From assembly GCA_035528235.1 (NCBI GenBank), contig DATKZB010000328.1, positions 1-32,833 of the forward strand: a DNA stretch of 32,833 nt, given 5' to 3'. The notes under the pieces were generated by a model that did no database searches, was not told where the DNA came from, and saw only the letters and a program-made list of their open reading frames with translations. Position 1 is the first letter of the stretch. Every line of letters begins with the position of its first letter. Position numbers and translations under genes: made by a program. This stretch comes from DATKZB01 sp035528235 (GTDB lineage Bacteria; Planctomycetota; Phycisphaerae; FEN-1346). This document shows, in pieces, positions 16,187 through 24,978 of this stretch.

Positions 16187-17890
16187 ATGACGACACGAGT
16201 CCATGTGGCGCTCACCGCCCTGACCGCTCTGCTGCTGGCGGCCCCCGCCGCCCTCGGCCAGGAGATAACCCTGCGCATCAAGGCCGTGCCAGGCCAGCGA
16301 TGGGTGTACGAGCGGACGCTACGCACCGACACGACGATCCGCTCGGACCAGGCGACCCGCCGAACGGTGACGGAGGTGCCCGTCCGCCGCGAGGAACTCG
16401 TGATCGAGAGCAAGGACAACCCGCCGTCGGTGCGGGTGGTGATTCTGGAGGTGCCGGTAGGCGAGCGGCTGGTGACGCTCGAGGAGAACGGCCAGAACCG
16501 CCTGGACATGGTTCCCGAGGCGAACCGGTTGCGGCCCATGCCGCCGCTGCTCTCGTCATACTGGCGGAGCCTGTCGGGCCGGCCGACCGATGAACTGGAG
16601 GCGCCCAAGACGGCCGCCCAGGCCCTCGACCGGCTCCAGAGCGAGATGCGGTTCCTGCCCGAGAAGCCCGTCCGGCCGGGCCAGACCTGGTCGCGCGAGG
16701 TCGACCTGGGCGTCGCCAAGGCCGTCATCACCACGAAGTTCGTCAAGCAGCAGGTCGTCCAGGACACCCCCTCGGCCATCCTCGAGTCGTCGGCCACCGT
16801 GACGTTTGGCGGCGAGTCCGCCGACCGGATAAAGGTCGAGAAGATCACCTCGCGGCTGGTGTGGGCCACCGACGGCAGCGGCAAGGAGTCGCACAGCGGA
16901 TCGATGGTCCTCGGCGAGAAGGTCGAGAAGGCCGAGCAGCACATCGTCCGCTCCTGGCAGGATGCGTTCGCCGAGATGGGGTCCCTGTCGCCCGACACGC
17001 TGGAGAAGGCCAAGGGCAACCTCGAGGAACTCGAGAAGGCCACCGACCAACTCCGGGCCGGAGACCTCGAAGCCGCCCTCCGGACCCTCAGCGCCTACCT
17101 CAAGGCCAATCCGAGCGGCGCCTGGACGGCCGCCGTCCAGAACATGCATGCCGGCCTCGCGCGGCAGCGACTGCTGACCCAGGCGCTGCCCGCGCCGCGG
17201 CTGCGGCTCGTCCTGCGCGACCTCCAGGTGGCCCGCGACCAGGCGGGCACCCAGACCGAGAACCCCGACCAACTCGCCCAGGTGGACCAGACCCTCAGCC
17301 GCATCGCCGACGTCAACGCCAAGACGCTGCTGATGGACGCGGCCAACCCCGACCCGATCGTCCGCGACCTGGCGGCGTTCGGACTGGCCTTCGCCAAGAG
17401 CCCCGAGGCCGCCGACCGCCTCAAAACGATGGTCCGCGACGCCAGTTCGCAGGTCCGCGGCACCGCCCTGATCGGCATGACCATCCAGAACCGGCCCATC
17501 GAGCAGGATGCCCTGGTGGACCTGCTGAAGGACACCGACCCGCGCACCCGCGGGGCCGCCGCCCTGCTGGCCTCGCGCACCATCAAGAAAGACGACCCGA
17601 AGGCCGCCCAACTCCTGCCCCTGCTGCTCGGGAACCTGACGGCCGACCATCCCTGGGCGCGGGTCAACACGGCTTCCAGCATCGCGGCGCTGGCCCCGGC
17701 GGGGTCCGTGCCGGCCGTCCGCGCCCTCATCGACGCCTACAAGGCCGAGCAGGAGGAACGGGTCAAGCCGGTCTACCTCGATGCCATGAAGCAGATTACC
17801 GGCGTGGACGGGAAGGACCTGGCCGAGTTCGAGGCCTGGCTCAAGAAACAGCCTGCCCCCAAAGAACCGGCGGCGAAACCCAAAGGCTGA
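16187..17890 (+). CDS. Secreted HEAT-repeat protein
   Basis: This 567-residue protein has a signal peptide (MTTRVHVALTALTALLLA, likely cleaved after AALG at about 24). An N-terminal region of beta-type sequence (about 25-230) follows, with VRPGQTWSREVDLG in its middle, then a helical region (about 255-310, ELEKATDQLRAGDLEAAL) and HEAT-like repeats from about 375 to 535. It ends in a Lys/Pro/Ala tail. The N-terminal part recalls planctomycete proteins of unknown function; no catalytic motif is seen. The ATG at 16187 has AAGAAGGGA upstream. It is the last gene of the panC-panD-lgt operon and ends 12 bases from the convergent lon stop. Confidence 0.85.
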   Translation: MTTRVHVALTALTALLLAAPAALGQEITLRIKAVPGQRWVYERTLRTDTTIRSDQATRRTVTEVPVRREELVIESKDNPPSVRVVILEVPVGERLVTLEENGQNRLDMVPEANRLRPMPPLLSSYWRSLSGRPTDELEAPKTAAQALDRLQSEMRFLPEKPVRPGQTWSREVDLGVAKAVITTKFVKQQVVQDTPSAILESSATVTFGGESADRIKVEKITSRLVWATDGSGKESHSGSMVLGEKVEKAEQHIVRSWQDAFAEMGSLSPDTLEKAKGNLEELEKATDQLRAGDLEAALRTLSAYLKANPSGAWTAAVQNMHAGLARQRLLTQALPAPRLRLVLRDLQVARDQAGTQTENPDQLAQVDQTLSRIADVNAKTLLMDAANPDPIVRDLAAFGLAFAKSPEAADRLKTMVRDASSQVRGTALIGMTIQNRPIEQDALVDLLKDTDPRTRGAAALLASRTIKKDDPKAAQLLPLLLGNLTADHPWARVNTASSIAALAPAGSVPAVRALIDAYKAEQEERVKPVYLDAMKQITGVDGKDLAEFEAWLKKQPAPKEPAAKPKG

Positions 17891-17902
17891 CCGCCGGCCC
17901 GG

Positions 17903-20344
17903 TCAGTCGCCCTGGCGGATGTGCGTGTCGGCCCGGCTGCGGAACTGCCCTTTCAGGGCCGGGATGACCACGCGCAGGCACTCCTCCACGCGGTCCACGT
18001 AATGCAGCCGGAGCGACTGCCGGACCTCCTCGGGGATCTTCTCCAGGTCGTCGGCATTGCCCTTCGGCACGAAGACCTCGGTGATGCCCTCGCGATGGGC
18101 CGCCAGCACCTTCTCGAGCACGCCGCCGACCGGCAGGACCCTGCCCTGGAGCGTCACCTCGCCCGTCATGGCGATGTCGCGCCGAGCCGGGCACCCGCTC
18201 ATCGCGGACGCCAGCGCGCAGACCACCGGCAGCCCGGCGCTGGGGCCGTCTTTGGGCGTCGCCCCTTCCGGCACGTGGACGTGCAGGTCAACCGTGTGCT
18301 TCATCGGGATGACCCCCGGCCGCGAACACCGCGACCGCACCCACGACAACGCCGTCTTGACGGATTCCTGCATGACGCTGCCCAACTGGCCGGTCAGGGT
18401 CAGTTCGCCCTTGCCGGGCATGCACGAACACTCGATGATCATGCTGCGGCCGCCGAACTCGGTCCAGGCGAGGCTCGTGGCGGTGCCGACGCTTTCCCTC
18501 GGGCCGGCGGCCTCGCGGCGATAGGGCGCGGCGCCCAGGTACTGGCGCACCAGGTCGGCCGTCACGGTCTTCGGCTCCGGGCCCGCCGGCGTCGAGCCGG
18601 CCTCAGCCGCCGCCGTCGACGCCGCCGTCGCCGGGGTCGGCTCGGCGTTGGCCCGTTCGGCGGCGATCTTGCGGAGGACCCGGGCCAGGCACTGCCGCAG
18701 GTTCCGGACCCCCGCCTCGCGGGTGTACGACTCGCCAATCTTCTGGAGGACGTCTCGCGGCAGGACGACGTCGGCCGGGGCGAGGCCGTGTGCGTCGAGT
18801 TCGCGCGGCATGAGGTGCCGCTCGGCGATCTGGGTCTTCTCCTCCAGGCTGTAGCCCCTCAGTTCGATCATCTCCAGGCGGTCCATCAGGACGGGGGGGA
18901 TGTTGGCGGCCACGTTGGCCGTGCAGATGAACAGCACCTCCGACAGGTCGAACTCGACCTCCAGGTAGTGGTCGCTGAAGGCGTAGTTCTCGTCGGGGTC
19001 GAGCACTTCGAGCAGGGCCGAGGCGGGGTCGCCGCGGTTGTCCTGGCCCATCTTATCGATCTCGTCGAGCAGGAAGACGGGGTTGCGGACGGCGGCCTTG
19101 CGGATGGACTGGATGATGCGTCCGGGCATGGCCCCGACGTAGGTGCGTCGGTGTCCGCGGATTTCGGCCTCGTCGCGGACGCCGCCCAGGCTCTTGCGGA
19201 CGAACCGCCGCCCCAGCGCCCGGGCCACGCTCTTCGCCAGGCTGGTCTTGCCGACGCCGGGCGGCCCGACGAAACAGAGGATGGGCTCGCGCATCCGCTG
19301 GCTCAGTTTTCGGACCGCCAGGTACTCGAGGATCCGTTCCTTGGGTTCCTGGAGGCCGTAGTGGTCCTCGTCGAGAATGTGCGCCACGCGCCGCAGGTTC
19401 AGGTCGTCCTGGGTCCGGGCCTGCCACGGCATGTGGATGAGCCAGTCGAGATACTCGGTGATGACGACGGCCTGGGGGGTAAGCGGCAGCATCTGGCTGA
19501 GGCGATGCTGCTCGCGCAGGGCAATCTTGCGGATCTCGTCGGGCATGCCGGCGGCGTCGACCTTGTCCTTGAGTTCCGAGACGCCCGCCGACGCCGGGTC
19601 GGCGTGGCCGAGTTCCTCCTCGATGGCCTTCAACTGTTCCTTCAGGAAGTACTCCTTCTGACTCTGGCTGAGCCGCGAGCGGACGCGATCGCTGATGCGA
19701 CGTTGGATCTCGAGGAGCGAAATCTCGCTCTCCAGAATGTCGGCCAGCGTCCGCAGACGCTCCTCGGGGTCGACCATCTCCAACAGCCGCTGCTTGTCCG
19801 AAAACGGAATCGCCGTGTACGCCGCCACCGTGTCGGCCAGCAGCGACCCCGTGTCGGCCTGGGCCACCAGTTGGCCGATGCCCTCCGGAAGCGTCGGCTG
19901 GAGTTGCAGGTACGTGAAAAACCGGCCCTGGACGGTCCGCATGAGGGCCTCGCCCTCGGGACCCTCCAGGGGCGGCTCGGTCACGGTCACCACCTCGGCC
20001 CACAGGCATTCGTCGGCGCGGGTCAGGCCCACGACCCGGGCCCGCTCGGCCACCTCGACGATGACCTTGTGCGTGCCGCCCTCGTTCTTGAAACACTGGT
20101 GGACGTACGCGATGGTCCCCATCTGGAAGAGGTCTTCCGGCATCGGGTCCACGCACTCGGGGTCGCGCTGGGCCAGGAGCAGCAGCCGCTGGTCTTTGCC
20201 GAGGGCCTCGTGCGCCGCCGTCACCGAGAGTTCGCGCCCCACCTGGAGCGGCATCGCCAGCCCCGGAAACGCGATCAGCCCGCGCAGCGGCAACACCGGC
20301 AGGCGAACCGATGACGACGACGGCGACTGTGGGTCTTGTGCCAT
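17903..20344 (-). CDS. lon: ATP-dependent protease Lon
   Basis: Lon degrades misfolded and regulatory proteins in the cytoplasm. The 813-residue product, counted from ATG 20344, has the substrate-binding N-domain (about 13-210), a helical linker, the AAA+ module with Walker A GPPGVGKT (360-367) and Walker B VFLLDEID (423-430), and the protease domain. The catalytic dyad is Ser702 in PKDGPSAG and Lys745 in GGVLEKVLAAH. An Ala/Thr/Pro-rich insert at about 566-592 separates the ATPase and protease domains. A GTG at 20380 would add 12 residues but fits worse. The gene follows a small lipoprotein gene by 37 bases, and no separate heat-shock promoter is obvious between them. Confidence 0.97.
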   Translation of the reverse strand: MAQDPQSPSSSSVRLPVLPLRGLIAFPGLAMPLQVGRELSVTAAHEALGKDQRLLLLAQRDPECVDPMPEDLFQMGTIAYVHQCFKNEGGTHKVIVEVAERARVVGLTRADECLWAEVVTVTEPPLEGPEGEALMRTVQGRFFTYLQLQPTLPEGIGQLVAQADTGSLLADTVAAYTAIPFSDKQRLLEMVDPEERLRTLADILESEISLLEIQRRISDRVRSRLSQSQKEYFLKEQLKAIEEELGHADPASAGVSELKDKVDAAGMPDEIRKIALREQHRLSQMLPLTPQAVVITEYLDWLIHMPWQARTQDDLNLRRVAHILDEDHYGLQEPKERILEYLAVRKLSQRMREPILCFVGPPGVGKTSLAKSVARALGRRFVRKSLGGVRDEAEIRGHRRTYVGAMPGRIIQSIRKAAVRNPVFLLDEIDKMGQDNRGDPASALLEVLDPDENYAFSDHYLEVEFDLSEVLFICTANVAANIPPVLMDRLEMIELRGYSLEEKTQIAERHLMPRELDAHGLAPADVVLPRDVLQKIGESYTREAGVRNLRQCLARVLRKIAAERANAEPTPATAASTAAAEAGSTPAGPEPKTVTADLVRQYLGAAPYRREAAGPRESVGTATSLAWTEFGGRSMIIECSCMPGKGELTLTGQLGSVMQESVKTALSWVRSRCSRPGVIPMKHTVDLHVHVPEGATPKDGPSAGLPVVCALASAMSGCPARRDIAMTGEVTLQGRVLPVGGVLEKVLAAHREGITEVFVPKGNADDLEKIPEEVRQSLRLHYVDRVEECLRVVIPALKGQFRSRADTHIRQGD

Positions 20345-20381
20345 GATGCGCGTCCACCCTGTGGCCGCCCCCGCGACCACG

Positions 20382-20984
20382 CTACGGCAATTCGGAACCC
20401 TTCTGGCGCCGGAACAGCCAGTCCTCGAACTTACACCGGACCGTCACGGGGGCCGACCGGACGGCTTTCCCCTCGCCGTAGAACAAGGCAGCCCGCATCG
20501 TTATCTCGCGGTCGCCCCGCCAGAAGTACTTGGCGAAACTCCCGCCCGTGTCCGGCCCGGACGGGCCCCAGAAATAGAAGTCCTCGATCGCATACGTCGC
20601 CGACCACTCCTGGCCGGGCGCGAGCGCCACGACGCGGGCCTTGGCCCACCGTTTGGCCCGCGGGTCGGAGTAGATGGGCATCTCGTCGTGCCCCTCGGCG
20701 TCCGCGAGCACCAGCACCAGCAGGGGCAGCGGCAACTCGTCGCGGGCGGCCGGTTCCACGAGCGCCGCGAGCGGTCGCGGCAGCGTCAGGGCGACCACGG
20801 CCTCGGACCGGTTCCGGACGGTCACGCGGACCTGGGCCGGCAGGCCGCCCTCGGGCTGCTCGCCAATGGTCTCGGCGGCCACGGCCAGGTCGACCGGCGT
20901 GGCGTCGCGGTCGGCCTTGGGCATGGCGGCGCACCCGGCTGCCGCCAGCACCATCGCCGCCATGGCCAGAGATGCGTGCCGCAT
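20382..20984 (-). CDS. Predicted lipoprotein, function unknown
   Basis: The 200-residue product has a lipoprotein signal peptide ending LAAAGC with the acylated cysteine at residue 18. The rest looks like a beta-sandwich: alternating strands such as QVRVTVRNRSEAVVALTLP, a PGQEWSATYAI segment and RSAPVTVRCKFEDW at the end. No specific family is recognised. ATG 20984 has GAGGG seven bases upstream and is preferred to the ATG at 20996. It precedes lon on the same strand and probably shares its transcript; the reason for that pairing is not evident. Confidence 0.8.
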   Translation of the reverse strand: MRHASLAMAAMVLAAAGCAAMPKADRDATPVDLAVAAETIGEQPEGGLPAQVRVTVRNRSEAVVALTLPRPLAALVEPAARDELPLPLLVLVLADAEGHDEMPIYSDPRAKRWAKARVVALAPGQEWSATYAIEDFYFWGPSGPDTGGSFAKYFWRGDREITMRAALFYGEGKAVRSAPVTVRCKFEDWLFRRQKGSELP

Positions 20985-21034
20985 GAGTACCCTCACATTC
21001 TGACCGGTCGGCCTGCGTCGAGGTCGGCGGCATC

Positions 21035-21111
21035 GCGCGGGGCAAGCCCCGCGGCTAACCAGTGCCCGGCCGACGCGGGCATAGCGCGCGGGGCAAGCCC
21101 CGCGGCTAACC
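21035..21111. repeat. Twin 26-base repeats forming hairpins
   Basis: Two identical 26-base copies, at 21035-21060 and 21086-21111, start 51 bases apart. Each contains the perfect palindrome CGCGGGGC-AA-GCCCCGCG followed by GCTAACC. They fill the gap between the smc stop (21122) and the lipoprotein start (20984). They may form stacked terminator or RNA-stabilising hairpins, or be copies of a dispersed repeat of this genome. Confidence 0.75.
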
Positions 21112-21121
21112 GGCGGCCGGC

Positions 21122-24100
21122 CTAGGTCGAGGCGGGCGTTTCGGCCGCTGCCTCGGGGGCCGGCTCGGCCTCGCCTTCCTGGGCCGCATCGACCGTTACG
21201 GTTTCGGCGGCCTCGTCGCGTTTTCGGGCGGCCCGCGCGCCGGCGTCGCTGATGGCCGCCTCGACCTCGACGGGCACCTTGGCCGGCTCGTCGGCCGCGC
21301 CGGCCTCGCCCGACCCGTCGGCCACGTACCCGCGCTCGTGCAGATCGCTGAACTTGATGCCGACGCGGCGCGAGACCCCGGGCTCCTGCATCGTCACGCC
21401 GTAGAGCACGTCGGCCATGGCCATGGTCCGCTTGTTATGCGAGATGATGACGAACTGCGACTGGTCGAGGAACTCCTTGACGAGCGCGGTGAACCGGTCG
21501 ACGTTGGACTCGTCGAGCGCGGCATCGACCTCGTCGAGGATGGCGAACGGGCTGGGCCGGGCCCGGAAGATGGCCAGGAGCAGGGCCACGGCGGTCATTG
21601 TCTTCTCGCCGCCCGACAGGAGGCTGATGCGTTGGAGTTGCTTGCCGGGCGGCCGGGCCACCACCTCGATACCCGCCTCGAGCACGTCGGCCTCGTCTTC
21701 CAGGAACACGTCGGCCTTGCCGCCGCCGAACAGTTTGCGGAACAGTTCCTGGAAGTGACCGCGCACCGCCTCGAAGGTGCTCACGAACCGCTGGCGGCTC
21801 TCGCGGTTGATGCGGTCGATGAGGTTGCCGAGGGCCTCGCGGGCCTTGACGAGGTCGTCGTTCTGCTGGCGCAGGAACCCGGCCCGCTGCTCGAGGGCTT
21901 CCTGCTCGTCGATGGCCTCGAGGTTGACGGCGCCGAGGCGTTCGATCTTGGCCTGGAGGTCGCGGATTTCCTCGGCCACGGCGTCCCAGTCGGTCTGGCC
22001 GGCCTGCCACTCGGCGTACCGCTCGGCCAGGTCCATGCCGAAATCGTCGTGGACCCGGCCGGCGAGGTCGTCGCGTTTGGTTTCGATTTCGCGGCGTGCC
22101 AGTTCGCGCTCATGGACGCGTTGCTGGAGTTCGTCGATCTCGCCCTCGATGACCCGGGCGTCCTCGGCCAGGGCCGCGATGCATTCGCGCCGCTGGGCCC
22201 GCTGCTCGGCCAGGCGGCGGAGATCGGCCTCGGCGGATTCCTTGTCCAGGAAGAGGTGGGCCAACTCGGCCTGGAGCCGGAGCATGGTCTGTTCCGACTC
22301 GCGGATGCGCTGCTGGCACTGGGCCAGTTCGGCCCGGCCGTCGTCGATGCCGCCGCGCGTACCCGCCAGGTCGCGCTCGGCGGCCGCCAGGGCGTCGATG
22401 AGGGCGGCATGCTTCTCGCGCAACTGGGCCAGGGCGATGCGGGCCTGGGTCCGCTGTTCCTCCGAGGCGTCGCGGGCGTGGGCCAGCGCTTCCTGCCGGC
22501 CGACCAGTTCGGCGACGGCGGCCTGCTGCTCGGCCTCGCGGCGCGTCAGGTCGGCGATCTCGCGGCCCACGACCTCGCGCTCGGCGCCGTCCTGGTCGCG
22601 CCGGCTCGCCAGGTCGGCCAGTTCGCTCTCGACGACGGGCTTCTCGACCTGGAGGGCGTCGCGGGTCTCGGCCAGGCGCCTCAGTTGCCCCTCGACCTCG
22701 ACCCGGCGCATCGAGGCCTCGTAGATTTCCTGCCGGAGTCCCTGCTGCTGGGCGTCGAGGGCCGTCAGTTCTTCGACGGCGCGGCGGCGGTCGGCGTCGA
22801 GGGCGGCGATGCGGACGCCCAGGTCCTCGCGCTGGCGCCCGATGCCCCGCAGTTCCGACCGGCGCGAGATAAGGCTCGTCTCGGGCCCGGGCGGCCCCAC
22901 GGCCACCGACCCGTCGGTCTCGAGCACGCTGCCCGAGAGCGTCACGAACCGATAGCCGCGCAGCGGCCCGCGGGCCAGGTCGACCGCCGCCTCAAGCGTG
23001 CGGACCACGATCGTCCGCGCCAGGAGGTGCGCGATGGCGGGCCGGACGGTGTCGCCGGCCCGGACGTAGTCCATCGCCCAGCCGACCACGTCGGCGTAGG
23101 CCGACAGGTCGCGGCCGTTGGCGGCGGGTTCGATGGCGTCGAGGGCGAGGAAGCGGACCTGGCCCGACAGTTGGCCTTCGAGGTCGTGGGCCAGGGCCAG
23201 GACGTCGGCCTGATGGTCGGCAATGAGGAGTTTTTCGGCGGGCCCGAGGGCCGACTCGATGACGACGGCCCGGTCGACGTCGACCTCTATCAGGTCGGCC
23301 ACCATGCCGCGCCAGCGGTCGGCGGCGCCGCCGGTCCGGATGGCCTCGGCCACCTTGCGGACGGCGGCGGGTATGCCCTCGCCGCGGCGTTCGAGGTCTT
23401 CGAGGAGTTCGCGGCGGCTGTCGAGGGCGGAGGCCTGTTCCTTGGCGCGGGCGAGTTGCTCGCCGGTCTGCTCGACCTCGGCCTGCTTGCCCTCGGCCTC
23501 GTGACGTTTGGCTTCGAGGCGTCCGCGGCGTTCGGCGACCCCGGCCTCGAGGACCTGCCCCTCCTGCCGCAGGTCGTTCTCCTCGCCGCCGAGGCGATCC
23601 AGGCCGACGGCAATCTCGTCGAGACGGCCACGCAGTTTGCGGGCCTGGCCGTCGAGCGTCTCCAGGCGCAGCTCGAGGCTGGCCTTGCGGCTGGCGCGAT
23701 GGGTGCGGTCCTGGGCCAGGTCGAGCATGGCGGTCTTGGCGGCATCGATCCGGCCGGTGAGGTCGCGGACCTGGACCGAGAGGTCGCGGAGTTGTTCCTC
23801 GACGGCGGCGACGGCAGCTTCCTGGCCGCGTGCGGCCGCGGCCACGTCGGCCATGTCGGTCCGGCGCGTCTCGACGGCGGCCTCGGCCTCGCGCAGATGG
23901 GCCGAGAGGTCGGCGATCTTGCGCCGGTCGCGCTCGACGATCTGGCCCAGTTCGCCGACGCGGGTGCGGTGGAACCCGATCTCGTTCTCGCGTGTGGCGA
24001 GGCCCGCGCGGATGTCGCTGAGGCGGGCGTCGGCCTGGCGGACCTGGCTCTCGAGGTCCATCAGTTCGGCCTCGAGGGCCGACCGCTGCTGGTCGAGTTG

Positions 24101-24889
24101 GGCCAGGCGGCCCGCGCGGGCCGACCGCTCGTTCTGGAGGGTCTCGATGCCGGCCTGCTGCTCGGCCAGGGCGGCGGTCTGTTCGTGGTACTGGTTCAGG
24201 GCGTACGAGACACGGAGTTCCTTGAGTCGGGTGGTGTATTCCTGGAAACTGCGGGCCTTACCGGCCTGGTACTTGACGCTGCGGAGCCGTCGCTCGACCT
24301 CTTCGAGGATGTCGCCCAGGCGCAGGAGGTTCTGCTCGGTGCGGGCGAGTTTGCGTTCGGCCTCGCGGCGTTTGGCCTTGTACTTGGAGATGCCGGCGGC
24401 CTCTTCGAAGATGATGCGGCGTTCCTGGGGGTTGGACTGGAGGAGGACGTCGACCTTGCCCTGCTCGATGAGGCTGTAGGCATCGACGCCGACGCCGGTA
24501 TCCATGAAGAGTTCGCGGACGTCGCGCAGGCGGCAGGGTTTGCGGTTCAACAGGTACTCGGACTCGCCGCTGCGATAGAGGCGGCGGCTGACCTCGACCT
24601 CGGCCACGTCGATCGGCAGTATGCCGCGCGAGTTGTCGAACGTGAGCGTGGCTTCGGCAAAGCCGAGGCTCTTGCGGCTCTCGGAACCGGCGAAGATGAC
24701 GTCGGCCATGTCGCGCCCGCGGAGGCTCTTGGGGCTCTGCTCGCCGAGGACCCATTTGACGGCGTCGACGACGTTCGACTTGCCGCACCCGTTCGGCCCG
24801 ACGATGACGGTGACGCCGGAGTCGAAGTCGAAGCGGGTCCGGTCGGCGAAGGACTTGAATCCGAACAGTTCGAGTCGTTTGAGTTCCAC
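21122..24889 (-). CDS. smc: Chromosome partition protein SMC
   Basis: SMC forms ring-shaped dimers that organise and segregate the chromosome. The 1255-residue product has the N-terminal ATPase half (Walker A GPNGCGKSN at 31-39), a first coiled coil, a hinge domain (roughly residues 510-670), a return coiled coil, and the C-terminal half with the signature LLSGGEKTMTAVALL and Walker B AILDEVDAALDESN. After the conserved end (FSDLHERGY) there is an unusual acidic, Ala-rich tail of about 85 residues. The start is GTG 24889, giving VELKRLELFGFKSF, the normal family N-terminus; no ATG lies nearby in frame. It follows the FlgI-like gene by 89 bases. scpA and scpB are not in the window. Confidence 0.97.
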   Translation of the reverse strand: MELKRLELFGFKSFADRTRFDFDSGVTVIVGPNGCGKSNVVDAVKWVLGEQSPKSLRGRDMADVIFAGSESRKSLGFAEATLTFDNSRGILPIDVAEVEVSRRLYRSGESEYLLNRKPCRLRDVRELFMDTGVGVDAYSLIEQGKVDVLLQSNPQERRIIFEEAAGISKYKAKRREAERKLARTEQNLLRLGDILEEVERRLRSVKYQAGKARSFQEYTTRLKELRVSYALNQYHEQTAALAEQQAGIETLQNERSARAGRLAQLDQQRSALEAELMDLESQVRQADARLSDIRAGLATRENEIGFHRTRVGELGQIVERDRRKIADLSAHLREAEAAVETRRTDMADVAAAARGQEAAVAAVEEQLRDLSVQVRDLTGRIDAAKTAMLDLAQDRTHRASRKASLELRLETLDGQARKLRGRLDEIAVGLDRLGGEENDLRQEGQVLEAGVAERRGRLEAKRHEAEGKQAEVEQTGEQLARAKEQASALDSRRELLEDLERRGEGIPAAVRKVAEAIRTGGAADRWRGMVADLIEVDVDRAVVIESALGPAEKLLIADHQADVLALAHDLEGQLSGQVRFLALDAIEPAANGRDLSAYADVVGWAMDYVRAGDTVRPAIAHLLARTIVVRTLEAAVDLARGPLRGYRFVTLSGSVLETDGSVAVGPPGPETSLISRRSELRGIGRQREDLGVRIAALDADRRRAVEELTALDAQQQGLRQEIYEASMRRVEVEGQLRRLAETRDALQVEKPVVESELADLASRRDQDGAEREVVGREIADLTRREAEQQAAVAELVGRQEALAHARDASEEQRTQARIALAQLREKHAALIDALAAAERDLAGTRGGIDDGRAELAQCQQRIRESEQTMLRLQAELAHLFLDKESAEADLRRLAEQRAQRRECIAALAEDARVIEGEIDELQQRVHERELARREIETKRDDLAGRVHDDFGMDLAERYAEWQAGQTDWDAVAEEIRDLQAKIERLGAVNLEAIDEQEALEQRAGFLRQQNDDLVKAREALGNLIDRINRESRQRFVSTFEAVRGHFQELFRKLFGGGKADVFLEDEADVLEAGIEVVARPPGKQLQRISLLSGGEKTMTAVALLLAIFRARPSPFAILDEVDAALDESNVDRFTALVKEFLDQSQFVIISHNKRTMAMADVLYGVTMQEPGVSRRVGIKFSDLHERGYVADGSGEAGAADEPAKVPVEVEAAISDAGARAARKRDEAAETVTVDAAQEGEAEPAPEAAAETPAST

Positions 24890-24978
24890 GCTGGCCGTGC
24901 TCCCCTTCGCGGGTCGTGCCGGTGTCCCCGCGTGTTCGATGGCGCACCCGGGCGCCCGTCGGGCGTCCGGCGCTGCGG

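Noticed and set aside
17903..20984. HrcA/CIRCE or sigma32-type heat-shock control of lon
   Set aside because: I found no CIRCE inverted repeat and no convincing heat-shock promoter in the 37-base gap or upstream of the lipoprotein gene.
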